Part shown: positions 8,367 to 16,863 of the stretch, piece by piece | How positions within the stretch are numbered: position 1 is the stretch's first letter | How the letters are laid out: each line of letters starts with the position of its first letter | NCBI GenBank assembly: GCA_037044975.1 | Contig: JBAOIL010000038.1 | Coordinates: 124,001-188,000 of the forward strand | Reading direction: 5' to 3' | Origin: JADLHS01 sp020848635 | GTDB taxonomy: Bacteria; Verrucomicrobiota; Verrucomicrobiia; Limisphaerales; JADLHS01 | Length of the DNA stretch: 64,000 nucleotides | Notes under the pieces: generated by a model | Databases searched by the model: none | What the model was told of the DNA's origin: nothing | The model's input: the letters and a program-made list of their open reading frames with translations, nothing else | Position numbers and translations under genes: made by a program

Positions 8367-9374
8367 ATGAATGCGGAAAAGTTGAGTGCCTTGCAGATTG
8401 ACCGCGCGCACAAGCAGCGCCCGACTGGGACGCTGTGGATCATTTTTATCGTCGTCATTGTGGCCACGCTGGGCGCGGTCTATCTCGCACGCCCCAAGGC
8501 CGGAGACGATGTCCGCCGGCTAAAACCGGATGCGAACACGGCGGTTGGCTCGTCCAAGTCGCCGGCAACGGCGGGGCCGGCGGCGGGTGCTGCCCCAGCT
8601 TCCTCCGCGACGAATACCGGGCGGGAGCCCACGGCGGGCAATGTGGTGCTGACCGTCAGCGGCTACATCATTAACCGCGAGCGCATTGAAATCAGCCCGC
8701 GCTTCATGGGCGTCGTGAAATGGATCGGCGTCAAGAAAGGCGACGCCGTGACGAATGGGCAGGTGGTGGTGCTGCTCGACGACACCGAATACCAAGCACG
8801 GCTGATGCAGGCGGACGGCGCCGTGGCCAATGCCAAAGTCAATGTGGCCAAGGCCGAACTGGATTCGGAGCGCGTCAGCCAGTTGGCCAAGACGGACATC
8901 GCCTCCAAAGAAGCTATGGATAACGCCCGTCTCGGACTGGAGGCCACCCGGGCCGTGCTCAAGGAAGTGGAAGGCGCGCACGCTCTGGCGCAGACCTATG
9001 TTGACTGGTGTATCATCCGTTCACCCATCAACGGTGTCGTGCTGGAAAAGCTCGTGGACCCGAACGAACTGGTGGTGCCGCAAAGTTTCGGCGGCGGACG
9101 CGGGCCGAGCACCGCGCTGATCGCCGTGGCCGATACCAAGGATTTGCAGGTGGAAATTGATTTGAACGAGGCCGACCTCTCGAAGATTTCGCTGAACCAG
9201 AAATGCCGCGTCAGCCCGGAAGCCTATCTCGACAAGACCTATGAAGGCTACGTAGCGGAGATTGCGCCCGAAGCCAACCGGGCGAAAGGCACGCTGCAAA
9301 TCAAGGTGCAGATTCTCAACCCGGATAAATTCCTGACGCCCGAACTCAGCGCGAAGGTGGAATTCTTGCGGTAA
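8367..9374 (+). CDS. Membrane fusion protein, HlyD/RND adaptor family
   Basis: A 335-residue periplasmic adaptor. One N-terminal membrane segment (LWIIFIVVIVATLGAVYLA, about residues 27-45) is followed by a linker rich in Ala, Gly and Ser (about residues 57-90). Then comes the lipoyl-like half (SPRFMGVVKWIGVKKGDAVT), a helical hairpin (residues about 145-220), the second lipoyl half (IRSPINGVVLEKLVDPNELV) and a beta-barrel domain. Proteins of this kind link an inner-membrane ABC or RND pump to an outer-membrane channel. Here no pump or channel gene follows: the next gene is on the opposite strand, so the partner must be elsewhere. A palindromic element begins directly after the stop codon. 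Confidence 0.87.
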   Translation: MNAEKLSALQIDRAHKQRPTGTLWIIFIVVIVATLGAVYLARPKAGDDVRRLKPDANTAVGSSKSPATAGPAAGAAPASSATNTGREPTAGNVVLTVSGYIINRERIEISPRFMGVVKWIGVKKGDAVTNGQVVVLLDDTEYQARLMQADGAVANAKVNVAKAELDSERVSQLAKTDIASKEAMDNARLGLEATRAVLKEVEGAHALAQTYVDWCIIRSPINGVVLEKLVDPNELVVPQSFGGGRGPSTALIAVADTKDLQVEIDLNEADLSKISLNQKCRVSPEAYLDKTYEGYVAEIAPEANRAKGTLQIKVQILNPDKFLTPELSAKVEFLR

Positions 9375-9447
9375 GAGCCGAGGTAAGGAGGCTCAAACCT
9401 CCGGAAAAGTTTTCTGCACAACATTCGAGCCTCCTCACGTCGGCTTC
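9375..9447. repeat. Palindromic element (family A), intergenic copy
   Basis: The left arm GAGCCGAGGTAAGGAGGCTC begins at the base after the adaptor gene's stop. The right arm GAGCCTCCTCACGTCGGCTT ends at about 9447. The arms pair almost completely around a loop of about 32 bases. The core matches the copies at 4221 and 39940. As it separates two convergent genes it could also serve as a terminator, although no T-run follows. Confidence 0.8.
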
Positions 9448-9460
9448 CACGGAATGAAGG

Positions 9461-9850
9461 TTAAGCCGATTCCAGAATCATATTCGCATACTGCGTCGTG
9501 TCACCCGTGCGGATCAGCCCAATGGCGCTGGGCACGCGCTTCTTGAAATCCACATGCGGCTCGAACTTGACCGATGCACCCTTCAGCGCGGCCACGAAGC
9601 GCGTCTGCGTCCGCCGATCGTTCACGCGGAGGAATTCCTTGGCCATCCACGCCTTGCCAATGACACAACTCCCGCGCACGGCGGCCAGCACTTGGAGCAC
9701 GGTGGGCAGGTCGTCCACGATCGAGAGGTCCACCGTCTCGATCTGCGGCCAGAAGGGAAAGCCGCGGTCGGCGATAACGAGGGTATTGGTGTGGCGCACA
9801 TGCGCCAGGAGCGCGAGTAGCCGGGGGTTCAGAATGCCAGTCTTGAGCAT
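9461..9850 (-). CDS. RbsD/FucU family sugar mutarotase
   Basis: A 129-residue protein of the D-ribose pyranase / L-fucose mutarotase family, which interconverts ring forms of a sugar before phosphorylation. Family signatures are the N-terminal MLKTGILNPRLLALLAHV with the catalytic-type histidine in RHTN, and ADRGFPFWPQIETVDLS. Subtype (ribose or fucose) cannot be decided. No ribose or fucose transport genes are adjacent; the upstream neighbour on this strand is a nucleoside transporter, so a role in using the sugar released from nucleosides is conceivable but only inferred. Confidence 0.9.
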   Translation of the reverse strand: MLKTGILNPRLLALLAHVRHTNTLVIADRGFPFWPQIETVDLSIVDDLPTVLQVLAAVRGSCVIGKAWMAKEFLRVNDRRTQTRFVAALKGASVKFEPHVDFKKRVPSAIGLIRTGDTTQYANMILESA

Positions 9851-9956
9851 GGCGGAGTTGTAGCGCCAGAACCGGTTATGCTCAATCTGAAAACAAAACG
9901 GAAACCGCGAAACACCAAACGAACTCGGCCCTGTGAGTCACAGCACGTTGCCAACC

Positions 9957-10026
9957 GGTGGGGTGAGCGTCCTCGCGAGCCGCCGTCAACAAATCCGGCC
10001 CGGCTCGTCAGCAGCCTCGCCCCACC
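9957..10026. repeat. Palindromic element (family B)
   Basis: The left arm GGTGGGGTGAGCGTCCTCGC runs on to GAGCCG (9957-9982). The right arm CGGCTCGTCAGCAGC runs on to CTCGCCCCACC (10001-10026). The arms form an imperfect inverted repeat around about 18 bases. A small hairpin (GCGGG ... CCCGC, 10030-10048) follows. It lies between the mutarotase and transporter genes. By memory this composition recurs in verrucomicrobial intergenic DNA, which is not verified here. Confidence 0.6.
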
Positions 10027-10063
10027 TACTGCGGGTTACAGACCCGCGCTCCAGAAACCACGC

Positions 10064-11325
10064 TCAAATTAAAATCCCCGCGATCGTGGCAGTGATGTAG
10101 CTGGCCAGCAGGCCACCGATCATGGCGCGCACGCCGAGTTTGGCCATGTCGCCACGGCGTTCGGGGGCGAGCGTGCCGATGCCGCCCACCTGGATGGCGA
10201 TGCTGGAAAAATTGGCGAAGCCGCACAGCGCATAGGTCGCCAGCACAAAGCTGCGTTCGTCCACCACGGTCTTTGGATTCGTCAGCGAGAGGTAGCCGAT
10301 GAATTCGTTGAGGACAATGCGCTCGCCGAGGATCGCGCCAATCGTCCGGCAATCGTGCGCCGGCACGCCCATGAGCCAGGCGAACGGCGCGTTCACCCAG
10401 CCGAACAGCACTTGCAGGGTGACAGGCGTGAGGCGACGCCCAGCTTGGTCTGCGGATAGGTGAACAGGTAATTCGCCAGCGCCACGACCGCGATGAACGC
10501 GATGAGCATGGCGATGACATTGATCGCGAGGGCCATGCCTTCGCTCGCCCCGCGACAGAGCGCGTCAATGCTGTTGACTGTGGTGCGCGGCACGTCGGCG
10601 GGGGAGCTGGCGGCGGTTTCGCTGATTTCAGTTTCGGGCAGCATCACCTTCGCGATGAGCAAGGCGGCGGGCGCGCTGAGAACGGAAGCCGTGAGCAGAT
10701 GCCCGGCAATTTCCGGGTGGCCTGCGTCCATGCCCATCTTGACGTACACCGCCGCCACGCCGCCGGCGATGGTGGCCATGCCGCCCGTCATAAGGCACAG
10801 CAGTTCGCTCCGTGTCATGCGGGCGACGTACGGCTTGATGACCAGGGGCGCTTCCGTCTGGCCCATGAAAATATTCGCTGCCGCCGCAAGGGTTTCACTG
10901 CCACTGGTGCGCATGACCTTGCGCATCCCCCACGCGACTCCGTGAACGATTTTCTGCAAAATGCCCCAGTGATAAAACAGCGAGGACAGCGCCGCGACGA
11001 GGATGATGGTGCCGGTGACCAGGATGCCAAACACCAGCGAGCGGCCGGGAAACGCCTTTTGCATCAAGTCGTCCACGGCCAAAGGCCCAAACACAAACTG
11101 GCTGCCTTCGGTGGAAAACATGATGAGCTTGTTGATGGCCCGACCGGTGAAAGCGAAAACATCATGCCCGAACTGGGTTTTGAGAATGAGCGCGGCGAAG
11201 ATGAACTGCAGCGCGAGCCCCCACAGCACAGTGCGCCAGGGAAACAGTCTGCGGTGCGACGAGATCGTCCAGGCCACGCCGACGAACACCACCAAGCCGA
11301 GCAGGCTGATGAGTTTGAGCTGCAT
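10064..11325 (-). CDS. Concentrative nucleoside transporter, NupC/CNT family (frame broken by one base)
   Basis: A Na+- or H+-coupled nucleoside importer of the inner membrane. The first part (11325 down to about 10440) has about six hydrophobic segments and the CNT signatures GQTEAPLVIKPY and TGGMATIAGGVAAVYV. The frame is lost in a G-run near 10435-10440, where one base seems deleted. The rest continues in another frame (LTPVTLQVLFGWVNAPFAWL, VLNEFIGY, GGIGTLAPERR) to the stop at 10064. Corrected length is about 420 residues, normal for the family. The start MQLKLISLLGLVVFVGVAW at 11325 is preferred over upstream in-frame codons because it begins the first membrane segment. Confidence 0.88.
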
Positions 11326-11460
11326 GGCGCGGGACGGTAAAGGGTCGCCCGCCGGGAGTCGAGGGTCGAGTGCCTCACGTCTCGAGTCGCGCCACTCGGT
11401 GACGAACGGCTTCCGAATCCGCACCAGGCGATTCAGTGGGTCAGCGACGTGCAAAATCCA

Positions 11461-11495
11461 AATCCGCTAAAGAGCAACTGCGGTTAGCGGATTTT
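11461..11495 (-). terminator. Hairpin between the secreted-protein genes and the transporter gene
   Basis: AATCCGCTAA (11461-11470) and TTAGCGGATT (11484-11493) are perfect 10-bp inverted repeats. On the plus strand a run of five T follows; on the minus strand the tail is T-rich but interrupted (ATTTGGATTTT). On the minus strand it would end the transcript of the five secreted-protein genes before the transporter gene. Confidence 0.65.
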
Positions 11496-11516
11496 TAACC
11501 TTATTGCGCGTCACGC

Positions 11517-14500
11517 TCAACTCAGTCTTGGGTCACGCCGCAAGCGGTAGATAGCGCACGGTGTTTCCCGGTCACCGGCTCCTGCCATTCGATGTAGTCC
11601 GCCGGAACCGGCGAGATTGCTGACGGCGGTCTGCCAGTCGCCCGGCGGGCCGAGCGCCGGCGTGGATTCGATGGTGTACGTCCGGCCCAAAATAGAGGGC
11701 CAGCGCAGCGCGATGCGATTCTCCGCGGACAGTAGTTGAAAACTCAGGCGCATGGCCGATCCCGGGTCCGTTGGATTGGTGCCGGCGATGATTTCAGCGG
11801 CGTCCCGGGAAGTGTCGCCGTCCGTGTCCGCGAGGGAGTGCACGAATTCAAAGGCGCCAATGTCGAACGCCGCGAGGCCGTTGTCGTTGCCGTCCAGCGG
11901 GCGGGCGACGCTATCGAAGTCGGTCGCCAAGGCATTTAGCAGCGGTGCCGGCATCAACACAAGGCGAGCTCGATAACAAATGGAAATCGCCTGCCGCGCG
12001 GTTTACGAACCGTGGGTCGGCCTGGATGTCGCCCGCTCCGGCCGCCAGGCTGACGTAATTGGCGTTGCTGTTGTTGACGCAGTTGTTCTGCAACACCGGC
12101 TGGTAGCTCAGGTAGGGATAACGCCAGATGCCGGAGGAATTTGACGCGATGATGTTGTTCGCGAGAATCAGGCCGTTGGTGTAAAGCGTCAGGGCCAGAC
12201 CGCCGCCTTGATGACCGAGAAAGGTGGGCGGAGCGTTGTTACCGACGATAGTGTTATGGGCAATGATTGCAGGGCTGGTGGCGTTCGCGCTGAATTCGCA
12301 GAGCATCCCGCCCCCCTGTCCGCCGCTGCTGCCGCTGTAGTCCCAGGCCAGGTTTTCCACGATGAGGTTGTTCTGCACCCGGGCCGCGAAGGGACTCAGC
12401 AGGCACAACCCCGCGCCGGAATCCGCGATGTTACCCTGGATGGTGTTGGCCTCGACGAGCAGTTCGCGAGCAAACCAAAAGGTCATCGCTCCGACACCGG
12501 AGCCCATGTAAGTGGGCAACGGGTAGAGGTTATAGAGGGCGTTGCTCTGGATGAGATTCCGGGCTACCCGGAGCGAGGAGTAGTTGCCGTAGATTGCCGC
12601 GCCGTCGAGGGCGTGGTTGTAGCGGAAAACGTTCTCTTCGATGTTGACCATGGATTTCAGGCAATAGATGCCGCCGCCGTTCCCGGTCATCTGCTTGAGG
12701 ATTTCGTTCTCGGTGAAAGTGTTCCCGGTGATTTCAGCATGGCCCAGGTAGGAATAGAGGCCACCACCGAAGGACTCGAACGAATTGAATGGACTGCCAA
12801 GCGAATTGGAGCGGATTAGGTTGTGGGCAATCACCGGTCCGCTCACGCGGCAATAAATTCCGCCACCGCGGCCGCCACAACGATTGGTCAGGTCCGGGTG
12901 AAATGGATTGCCGCCCGTGTGGATGCCGCCGCCTTGCACGGTGAAGCCGTCAAGCGCGCTGACGCGGTAGCCAGCGTTCCGATAATACACCACCGGAGCG
13001 ACTCCGCCGCCATCAAGGATCGTGGCATGCCCCGACGGATTGCGCTGGCTGCGGTTGGTTTCGTTTCCGGCAAAACCACCATAGAGGCACACGAATGCCG
13101 GCGGACGGATGTGTTCGACGTAAGTGCCCTGCGCCACCCACAGTTCGCCGCCGGTTTGCGCGACCAGCGCGAGACCGTTGGTGACGCTCCGTTTGGCTCT
13201 CGCCCATGTGCTGCCATCCGTGTCGTCGCCGGCGGCGCTCACGCGAATGATCGGGGGCGGGACCTCCCAGGTCATACCGGCCGATTCATCCGCGCCCAGA
13301 TCCACCGATCCACCCTGCACGCGCGCCTGCCGGTCGAGGTCCACCCAGTTGCTGGACGACAGCGCTGTGGCCCCGGCGTCCACGCACGGCGAATCCGGTT
13401 GTAAATGAAATTCACCAATGGCGAAGTTCGCGAACCTCGGGTCGGAAGAAAAGTTGCCAGCGATGCCGGTGCGGTCGGCGGTGGCGCGATAGTTGGCCAG
13501 GACGCCGAGCGCGGCGTTGCCATAAACGTCGTTGAAGCGGATTACGGCGTCACTCGTGCCCGCGATGCCACGCTCAAAACCGCCCGCGTTGAAGGCGACG
13601 ATGTTGTTGTCGTTCGTCGGCCAGGTATTGGACCAGAAAACGCCTGCGCCATTGTTCGCCACAATGGTGTTATTGGCGATCGTGGCCGCGCCGAGCGTCG
13701 AATCAATGACCGTGATTCCGCCCCCGTAATAGCCGCCGTTGGCGGCAATGAGGTTGTTGATGATGACCGGCGCACTGATCGCCCCGCCGATCGGCCGGCC
13801 ATCCAAATCGGTTGCCGATGCGAAGATGCCACCGCCGCCTTCGGTCACGGTGAGTTCATCGTAACTCGCCGAGTTGGCCACGATGAAGTTATTGGCGATG
13901 ATCGGAAAGGAATGACGCCAGCAAGCGATGCCGCCGCCATTGCGGTTGGCGGTATTGCGCGCGATGGAGTTCCATGCGATCAACGGCGAAGATGTGATGA
14001 CCGCGATGCCGCCGCCATCGCCCTCGTCGTTGATCGATTGGTTGTCCACGATGACGTTGTTGGTGATCATCGGGAAGTGATAGTTGGTGCTGCGGAGAAT
14101 ATGGAAGCCCCAAATGCTGATCCCAGCACCCGCGCCATCGGTGATGTTGTTGCGAATGGTGTTGTTGGCGATCACCGGCCCGGCCCCGACCATGGCAATG
14201 CCGCCGCCGTGGATGCCGTTGCCGCCGCCGATGGTAAAACCGTCAAGCCGCGTGACGGGACCGGCATTTGTGATGTTGACCACCGCCTGGTTCGTCGTGC
14301 CCCACAGGACCGAGAGCTGGTTGGTCCAATCACGCTGATCGCGGACTGCCTCCGTGCCGGCAAAGCCGCCGTACAGCGCGAGGTCCGGTTTCAACGTCAA
14401 ATGCCCGGGATAGGTGCCCCGTGCCACCCAGATTTCGTCGCCGCCGGTGGCGCGGCTGATCGCCGCGGCCACGGTGAGTTTGGCCTCCACCCAGTTCGTG

Positions 14501-14649
14501 CCGGACCACGTATCATTGCCGTTGGTGCGGACGAAAAAGATCGTGGCTTGCGTGTTTGAAATCGAAAGCGGCAGGCTAGCCGCGAGCAGAAGCAGCGCCG
14601 CTGCGCTGCCCAGAGAAGTCCCGAGTTCGGGACGTAGGTGCGTTTTCAT
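11517..14649 (-). CDS. Secreted right-handed beta-helix protein with duplicated helix domain (frame broken by one base)
   Basis: About 1043 residues after correcting one extra A in the AAA run at 11935-11937 (DAGTAA then NALATDFD). Start MKTHLRPELG at 14649 with a hydrophobic signal segment (SAAALLLLAASLPLSIS). Two copies of a roughly 430-residue domain follow, each opening with a WVA(R/Q)GTY ... LYGGFAG ... LDGFT block and continuing with parallel beta-helix turns (INNxI, NNTI, GGGI patterns), the carbohydrate-lyase/PbH1 fold. Then come a calcium-binding-like segment (DTDGDTSRDAAEIIAGTNP) and a C-terminal module (RTYTIESTPALGPP ... YRLRR) shared with neighbouring secreted proteins. Likely an extracellular or surface protein; enzymatic activity cannot be inferred. 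Confidence 0.85.
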
Positions 14650-14716
14650 GAGCCACTCCATTCGGTTTGCGGGCCATCCTGTCCACGAGTTTGGCGCTTC
14701 CGGCCAATGGCCCGAG

Positions 14717-16795
14717 TTACAGTTCCCGGGCCCGGAAAAAGCCCGGGCTGCCGTAGGTCTCAGGTGATATCTCATGCGTGATCACTCCACCCAACGGCGC
14801 CAGCAGCGTGACCGTCTCGGCCCAAGCGACCAAGTCATCCGAGAATTCGATCTGGTAGCTCTTGCCGGGGGTGCCTTGGAGTTTGAATTCAAGGTTGCCG
14901 TTCGACAGCAATTGCCAACTGATAAACCGGGGGCCCTCCCCGCTACTGTTGCCGGTCGTCTTGAGGGTGAAGTTGACTTCCTTTTGCAGCATGGCCAGAA
15001 GGATCATGTCCGGGATGGCGTTGGAGCTTGAGTCAGTAAACCGCGTGTACGCAAGCGAGCCGGCGTAGGTTGTGCCGGGCTGGAGGGTGCCGGCGGGGAT
15101 GGTGACGGATGTGGCGGTGTTGGCCAGTGGCCGAGGCACGCAGGGGTCCGGGGCGGTCCAAACCCAGAACGTGGTGGGATGCACGATGCTGAATCCCACA
15201 GAGTCGTTGGCCGTGGCGTTTGTGAAGCCGTTCCATTGCAACACGAAGTTCGCGCCGGGATCAATTGCTTGTGCGGCGGCGTAGTTCAGGATTTGAGGGG
15301 TGGGTGGGTAGCTGCCGACTAGACTGACGTTGGCTGACACCGGTCCCCCGGTCGTGCGGGTGAGTTGGAGGTTGTAGGTGTTATTGGGCCGCGCCGCGTC
15401 GAGGGCGGTTTGCGAGGCGTACTCTTCCATCGTCATGAAGGAGCGTCCCAACCCCAGGAAATTCGTGAGCGTGAGGAGCGGGCCGCCCGCGCCGGGAACC
15501 TGCAGTCTGGCGGAGGTGATCAGGTTGTTGGTCGGTGAGGTGGCGCTGCTCAGGAAAGTGGCTGGACTTGTCGGATCCGGAGTGGGGCTGGCGGCGCTGG
15601 TCTGGACGTAGGTTAGTTGCTTGTTGACTCCCCCGCCGCCGCGGCCATCGTCATTCCCCTGATCGCACGGGTTGTTGGTGGCCGCCGCCGTGGTAAAGCT
15701 GCCGGTGCAGGTGTTGGCGGGCAGCGGATTTCCCGCCACATCCGCGAAGTTCAACGGCTGCGCGGACGGGTTCAACAACCAAGTGATGGTGGCGGCGGCT
15801 GGCAGCGATCCCTGATACACGCAGGTCAACGTATGGCCATCCCCGCTCCAGTTGTAGAGAAACTGTGCGGCGCTGACGTTGGCGCTCCATGTGATCGAAT
15901 AGTCCGGGGCCATCGTTTCGTTGAAGGTGAACACGACGGGTGAGCTGGCCGCCACACCGCTGGCATTATTGGTCGGATAACTGGAAACCAGTTGCGGCGG
16001 CGTGGTATCTATCCCGCCCCCGACCGTCGTGGTCAGGCTGGCTTCGGTGCTCTTGTAATAGCCCGCCAAGCCAATCGCCCCCGCGTAGCTGGTGGGGTCG
16101 CGGGTAATGACCCTGATGAAGGTCAGGATCACGCGATAGGAATTCTCCGGCGGGAGCGTGCCAGCAGGAATAACAACGGAAGCGGCGGTGCCGCTCAAGG
16201 CGCCAACCGCGCCGAATGCCGGCGTGCCGAAGACCTCGTTCTCGTCACCATCCAGCGCCTGCACCCGGATGTAGTCGTTGGCCGTGCCGCTGGTGAAGGC
16301 CGACCAACTCAGCGTGAACGCCGCCGAGGGATTAACCGATTCCAGCATGCCGAAGTGCAGAAATGTCGGCGTGTTGGGATAGGAATCACCCGTCAGGCTG
16401 AGGGTCACGTTGCGATTGCCGTCGTGCGCTGTCGTCATGGCCACCAGGTAGTTGCCATTGGGGAAGTTCGCGTTCATGTCGGGCATGGTGAGTCCGCCAA
16501 TGGTTTCGAACTGAAGCCACTTCGGGTCGGCTTGCTCAAAGAGGGGGATGGCATCCAGCCCCGGTGGCGTCGCGGTGGCCTCGGTGACCGCATTGGCGGT
16601 GGTCAGGCGGACGGAGGCCGACCACCAGTAAAAGGCGAAGTCGTCGCCGGGAGTTCCGGCTTCCGACTGGGAATATTTTTTTCCTTTAAGGACGCTGAAC
16701 TCGCTCACGTCCGCCGCCTGCGCGGCCACATAAAACCCGATCGCGAGTGCGCCAAGGCCAATTTTTATTGCTCGTTTTACTGTTCGTGTTTTCAT
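14717..16795 (-). CDS. Secreted protein with SbsA-type Ig-like domain
   Basis: A 692-residue exported protein. The start at 16795 (MKTRTVKRAIKIGLGALAIG) is preceded by a good ribosome binding site (AAAGGAA) and begins a signal peptide ending near AAQA. Two regions resemble each other: residues about 60-270 and 430-610 each contain NVTLSLTGDSYP/NVSLVGSYPPTP, TANDYI/TANDSV and VVIPAGTL/VTIPAGTL. An Ig-like Big_5/SbsA domain sits between them (DTTPPQLVSSYPTNNASGV). The C-terminus (KSYQIEFSDDLVAWAE ... SPGFFRAREL) is the module shared by the cluster. It is probably co-transcribed with the beta-helix gene 67 bases downstream. Function unknown; adhesin or surface-layer associated protein is a guess. 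Confidence 0.83.
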   Translation of the reverse strand: MKTRTVKRAIKIGLGALAIGFYVAAQAADVSEFSVLKGKKYSQSEAGTPGDDFAFYWWSASVRLTTANAVTEATATPPGLDAIPLFEQADPKWLQFETIGGLTMPDMNANFPNGNYLVAMTTAHDGNRNVTLSLTGDSYPNTPTFLHFGMLESVNPSAAFTLSWSAFTSGTANDYIRVQALDGDENEVFGTPAFGAVGALSGTAASVVIPAGTLPPENSYRVILTFIRVITRDPTSYAGAIGLAGYYKSTEASLTTTVGGGIDTTPPQLVSSYPTNNASGVAASSPVVFTFNETMAPDYSITWSANVSAAQFLYNWSGDGHTLTCVYQGSLPAAATITWLLNPSAQPLNFADVAGNPLPANTCTGSFTTAAATNNPCDQGNDDGRGGGGVNKQLTYVQTSAASPTPDPTSPATFLSSATSPTNNLITSARLQVPGAGGPLLTLTNFLGLGRSFMTMEEYASQTALDAARPNNTYNLQLTRTTGGPVSANVSLVGSYPPTPQILNYAAAQAIDPGANFVLQWNGFTNATANDSVGFSIVHPTTFWVWTAPDPCVPRPLANTATSVTIPAGTLQPGTTYAGSLAYTRFTDSSSNAIPDMILLAMLQKEVNFTLKTTGNSSGEGPRFISWQLLSNGNLEFKLQGTPGKSYQIEFSDDLVAWAETVTLLAPLGGVITHEISPETYGSPGFFRAREL

Positions 16796-16863
16796 TCTCG
16801 TTCCTTTCAATTTATCTGATCCATGCTTCGGTTTGTTGAGATCTTGGACTCGTGATTGCGTTC

